Below, piece by piece: positions 31,110 to 33,034 of a stretch of DNA of 33,034 nucleotides. Origin of the DNA: DAISVY01 sp036826635 (GTDB lineage Bacteria > Zixibacteria > MSB-5A5 > GN15 > FEB-12); NCBI GenBank assembly GCA_036826635.1, contig DAISVY010000014.1, forward strand, positions 1 through 33,034. Reading direction: 5' to 3'. The stretch's first letter is position 1; every line of letters begins with the position of its first letter. A model generated the notes under the pieces. That model was not told the origin of the DNA. It worked only from the letters and a program-made list of their open reading frames with translations, and did no database searches. A program made the translations under genes and the position numbers.

Positions 31110-31847
31110 TTACTCCGCCCAGGGGTAACCGTGCCGGTCTACGCAATAGCTGCCGGAACCAGCGGAGGACAAGTCGGCTTCGAACATGAGAGGATCCTGC
31201 GCCGTGCCCTGAATGTACGGCTCGATGATGTTAATTTGGTATGTGCCGGGAGGCAAATCAGAAATTTCGAAGGTTAAATCAAACAGACACAGACAATCAC
31301 ACAGATCCTCGAGTTCGATTTCTTCAATAGTGATGACACCCTCGGAAACGGTAAATTCGAAATCAAGCACCGGGCAGCAGTTAAAACCCGCATTGACGTG
31401 GGTCAGCACGAGTCTTCCGTCATTACCATACTGATATTCGATGCAACCCTGATCCGGCGGTATTTCATCCTTGCTGCCGCTGAAGGTTTTACAATCGCCG
31501 ACACCCATCATTTCACAGGATGGAGTACCTGTCGCTGGGCAGTCCGGCAACGGGTTCAAACCGATGAACAGGTGATCGATCAGCACGGTCAGGTCAGCCA
31601 TATCAATAACGGCGCCTCCCGGAGAAATATCGGCCTCCTCGTAGCAGCAGACCGGGGTCAGGCTGAGAAAGAGATGATCGATCAGCACCGTCAGATCTCC
31701 CATGTCGACGCTCTCAAGGGGATCACAGTCGATATTACCGGTGGTCCCGACACAGCAGCCTTCATCGGAGCCGGCCATGGCGGGGTTGGCCGAGAACAAA
31801 CCGAAGACAGCCAGCATGGTTGAAATTAACAATACCTTCACCTTCAT
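31110..31847 (-). CDS. Exported cysteine-rich protein with N-terminal dockerin repeats
   Basis: This 245-residue protein has a clear signal peptide (MKVKVLLISTMLAVFGLFSANPAMA, cut near residue 25). Two dockerin-type repeats follow at about 36-95, carrying VDMGDLTVLIDHLF and IDMADLTVLIDHLF. The remaining 150 residues are cysteine-rich and beta-like (CCPVLDFEFTVSEGVI, DLCDCLCLFDLTFEI) and match nothing I recognise. The dockerin repeats strongly resemble those at the C-terminus of the protein at 2351-3292, but here lie at the N-terminus. The ATG at 31847 is preferred to 31862 because GGAGG lies eight bases ahead of it. A separate promoter and terminator make it monocistronic. Confidence 0.8.
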   Translation of the reverse strand: MKVKVLLISTMLAVFGLFSANPAMAGSDEGCCVGTTGNIDCDPLESVDMGDLTVLIDHLFLSLTPVCCYEEADISPGGAVIDMADLTVLIDHLFIGLNPLPDCPATGTPSCEMMGVGDCKTFSGSKDEIPPDQGCIEYQYGNDGRLVLTHVNAGFNCCPVLDFEFTVSEGVITIEEIELEDLCDCLCLFDLTFEISDLPPGTYQINIIEPYIQGTAQDPLMFEADLSSAGSGSYCVDRHGYPWAE

Positions 31848-31973
31848 TTCAAAATCCTCCATGGGAAAGTATCTCGCATCCCCAACCTATAAATTCTGAA
31901 ACTTCAAACTTTCGGATGTCGCGCCGGGATGATTCACCCACGGCATTCTCATTATGAATGGAAGCCTAATAGT

Positions 31974-32002
31974 AAAGTAGGCTCACTTCAACATTCTGTC
32001 AA
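31974..32002 (-). promoter_or_regulatory. Predicted promoter of the exported dockerin protein
   Basis: On the minus strand a perfect TTGACA (32002-31997) and TACTTT (31979-31974) are 17 nt apart. The leader would be about 120 nt. The -10 match is only moderate. Confidence 0.42.
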
Positions 32003-32082
32003 GAGTTAAACCGAGCCCCTCTCTCGTTGCCAGCCATGGGAATATGACCGTTGATCGGCTTGAAGAAAGAAATGTTCTATAC

Positions 32083-32111
32083 TTGACATGGTATTGAGCC
32101 GACAATATACT
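32083..32111 (+). promoter_or_regulatory. Strong sigma70-type promoter of the outer-membrane protein
   Basis: A perfect TTGACA (32083-32088) and TATACT (32106-32111) are 17 nt apart, the best promoter match in the window. Transcription would start near 32118, about 180 nt before the chosen ATG. Confidence 0.7.
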
Positions 32112-32117
32112 CGCCTC

Positions 32118-32296
32118 CGAGGTTATGTATTTCACTATACAGGCAGAATAGAGGGCCTGTAATGCTCTTCACGCAGGTCCGGGTACACAGGGAGGTGATA
32201 GACAATAAAAATTGGTGAATATCGAATTGTGTAATGCCGATAAAATTAAGATGTTTGAATATAAAAAGTTAAAGTTAGTGAAGGAGGACAATGACA
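32118..32296 (+). promoter_or_regulatory. Long leader with an orphan Shine-Dalgarno
   Basis: The leader carries GGAGGTGAT at 32191-32199, a near-perfect anti-16S match, about 90 nt upstream of the true ribosome-binding site (AAGGAGG at 32281-32287). Nothing with a standard start sits at normal spacing from it; a TTG at 32212 opens a frame that overlaps the real gene out of phase. It might be a ribosome standby site or a short leader peptide. The rest of 31863-32290 holds only the two divergent promoters. Confidence 0.4.
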
Positions 32297-32875
32297 ATGA
32301 AACGGACAACCGCAGTTCTTTTGGCCACCGTCCTGATTCTGGCTGTTTCGGTTCAGGCCCAGGATTTCAATCTCAAGGGCAAGATGATGGCCAGTGGTTA
32401 TCTCGGGTATGCGCTGGGCATGGGGGACGTGTTTGATGAGTATGAATCGGACTATTACAAGTACTCGCTTGATGCCGGCATAAGCTTTGGCGGCATGTTT
32501 CATTACGGTATAGCCGAGAAATTTATGATCGGCGGAGAACTGATGCTCCAGAAGTACAAAGCGAAAGCCGAGTACACCGGTCCTTCCGGTTATGGCTTCG
32601 GCGATGCGGACGATTCCGAAACCAATACTCATATCCTCGCCAATTGTCTGTACGCCATGAATTACACGGACGATAACGATGCTTTCTTCCTGACTTTCGG
32701 TGGCGGTATCTACGATGATGACTTTGGGTTGAACGGTGGTATCGTATATCGCAAGATGGTCTCGCCGACAATTGGCATTTTTGCTATGCCCAGAATTCAC
32801 CTGGTTATGGCCGATGATACTTTCGAGCTGATTCACCTGGCGGTCGGGGTCATGATTCCGATTGGCAGCAAGTAA
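32297..32875 (+). CDS. Small outer-membrane beta-barrel-like protein
   Basis: This 192-residue exported protein has a signal peptide (MKRTTAVLLATVLILAVSVQA, cut after AQA near residue 22). The rest is alternating beta-strands rich in Gly, Tyr and Phe (GYLGYALGMGD, FGGMFHYGIAEKFMIGGELML, FFLTFGGGIYDDDFGLNGGIVY), ending in HLAVGVMIPIGSK. It resembles small OmpA/OmpW-type eight-stranded barrels, but no family motif is decisive. The ATG at 32297 sits nine bases after GGAGG; the ATG at 32291 is too close. It has a strong promoter and a strong terminator and is monocistronic, which suggests high expression. Confidence 0.78.
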   Translation: MKRTTAVLLATVLILAVSVQAQDFNLKGKMMASGYLGYALGMGDVFDEYESDYYKYSLDAGISFGGMFHYGIAEKFMIGGELMLQKYKAKAEYTGPSGYGFGDADDSETNTHILANCLYAMNYTDDNDAFFLTFGGGIYDDDFGLNGGIVYRKMVSPTIGIFAMPRIHLVMADDTFELIHLAVGVMIPIGSK

Positions 32876-32903
32876 GTCTCTTCGATTATATTTCGATAAT
32901 ACG

Positions 32904-32940
32904 AAGCCCGACTCCCAGAAGGAAGTCGGGCTTTTTCTTT
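32904..32940 (+). terminator. Rho-independent terminator of the outer-membrane protein
   Basis: AAGCCCGACT (32904-32913) and AGTCGGGCTT (32924-32933) form a perfect 10-bp stem with a 10-nt loop followed by TTTTCTTT. It is the clearest terminator in the window. Confidence 0.92.
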
Positions 32941-33034
32941 CGGCAATTGGTGCCTGTCGCTGCCGTAGTTCTCGGATTGTTTCCGAGCCATCCGTTTTTT
33001 TATTACGGGCAGGCGGGCAGAGGCGCCAGGCTGA

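Noticed and set aside
32212..32436. 74-codon frame overlapping the outer-membrane protein gene
   Set aside because: Its second half is the OMP gene read out of phase and the Shine-Dalgarno spacing is too long. The orphan Shine-Dalgarno is reported separately.
32971..33001. Second terminator after the outer-membrane protein
   Set aside because: CTCGGA/TCCGAG is a 6-bp stem, but seven bases separate it from the T7 tract, too far for a normal Rho-independent terminator. Nothing else is visible to the window end.

Overview
The window reads as chromosome from an uncultivated Gram-negative bacterium. The best guess is the FCB superphylum, near candidate phylum Zixibacteria. This rests on two exported proteins with dockerin-type repeats of the form VDMxDLTxLIDHLF, a small beta-barrel-like outer-membrane protein, an O-antigen-type polysaccharide locus and frequent Rho-independent terminators. 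The taxonomic call is inference; a marker-gene tree (RuvB, DnaG, CysS) would decide it.

Region 1 (1-3292) is loosely packed. It holds a small RRM RNA-binding protein with its terminator, a cluster of degenerate 24-nt palindromic repeats, a minimal GIY-YIG-like protein, tRNA-Leu(UAA), an unrecognised protein and an exported cohesin-like/dockerin protein.

Region 2 (3311-10983, minus strand) is a DNA-maintenance operon read rpsU, yqeY, cvpA, mutS2, dnaG, recN, with a HIT-family gene upstream. The last three genes overlap by 4 and 7 nt. A terminator-like hairpin lies between cvpA and mutS2. rpsU has a TTG start and a leader that could fold over its Shine-Dalgarno.

Region 3 (11142-19864, plus strand) is yebC, ruvC, ruvA, ruvB, a small unknown gene, queA, ispD, ispF, a DedA gene, ddl and a HAD phosphatase gene, mostly overlapping or nearly so. 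A single-gene IS200-type element sits between yebC and ruvC. M42 aminopeptidase and cysS follow behind a new promoter, then a terminator and tRNA-Thr(UGU).

Region 4 (22690-31053, plus strand) makes surface polysaccharide. rfbB, rfbA, rfbD and an RmlC-like epimerase would give dTDP-L-rhamnose, followed by a Wzx-type flippase, GT2 and GT4 glycosyltransferases and a Wzy-like polymerase. No initiating transferase or chain-length regulator is seen.

Region 5 (31110-33034) has a divergent pair: a cysteine-rich exported dockerin-repeat protein on the minus strand and a small outer-membrane protein on the plus strand, each with its own promoter. The plus-strand gene has a long leader containing an orphan Shine-Dalgarno.

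I found no complete novel defence or mobile system. The palindromic repeat cluster, the two dockerin proteins and the rpsU leader are the features most worth following up.
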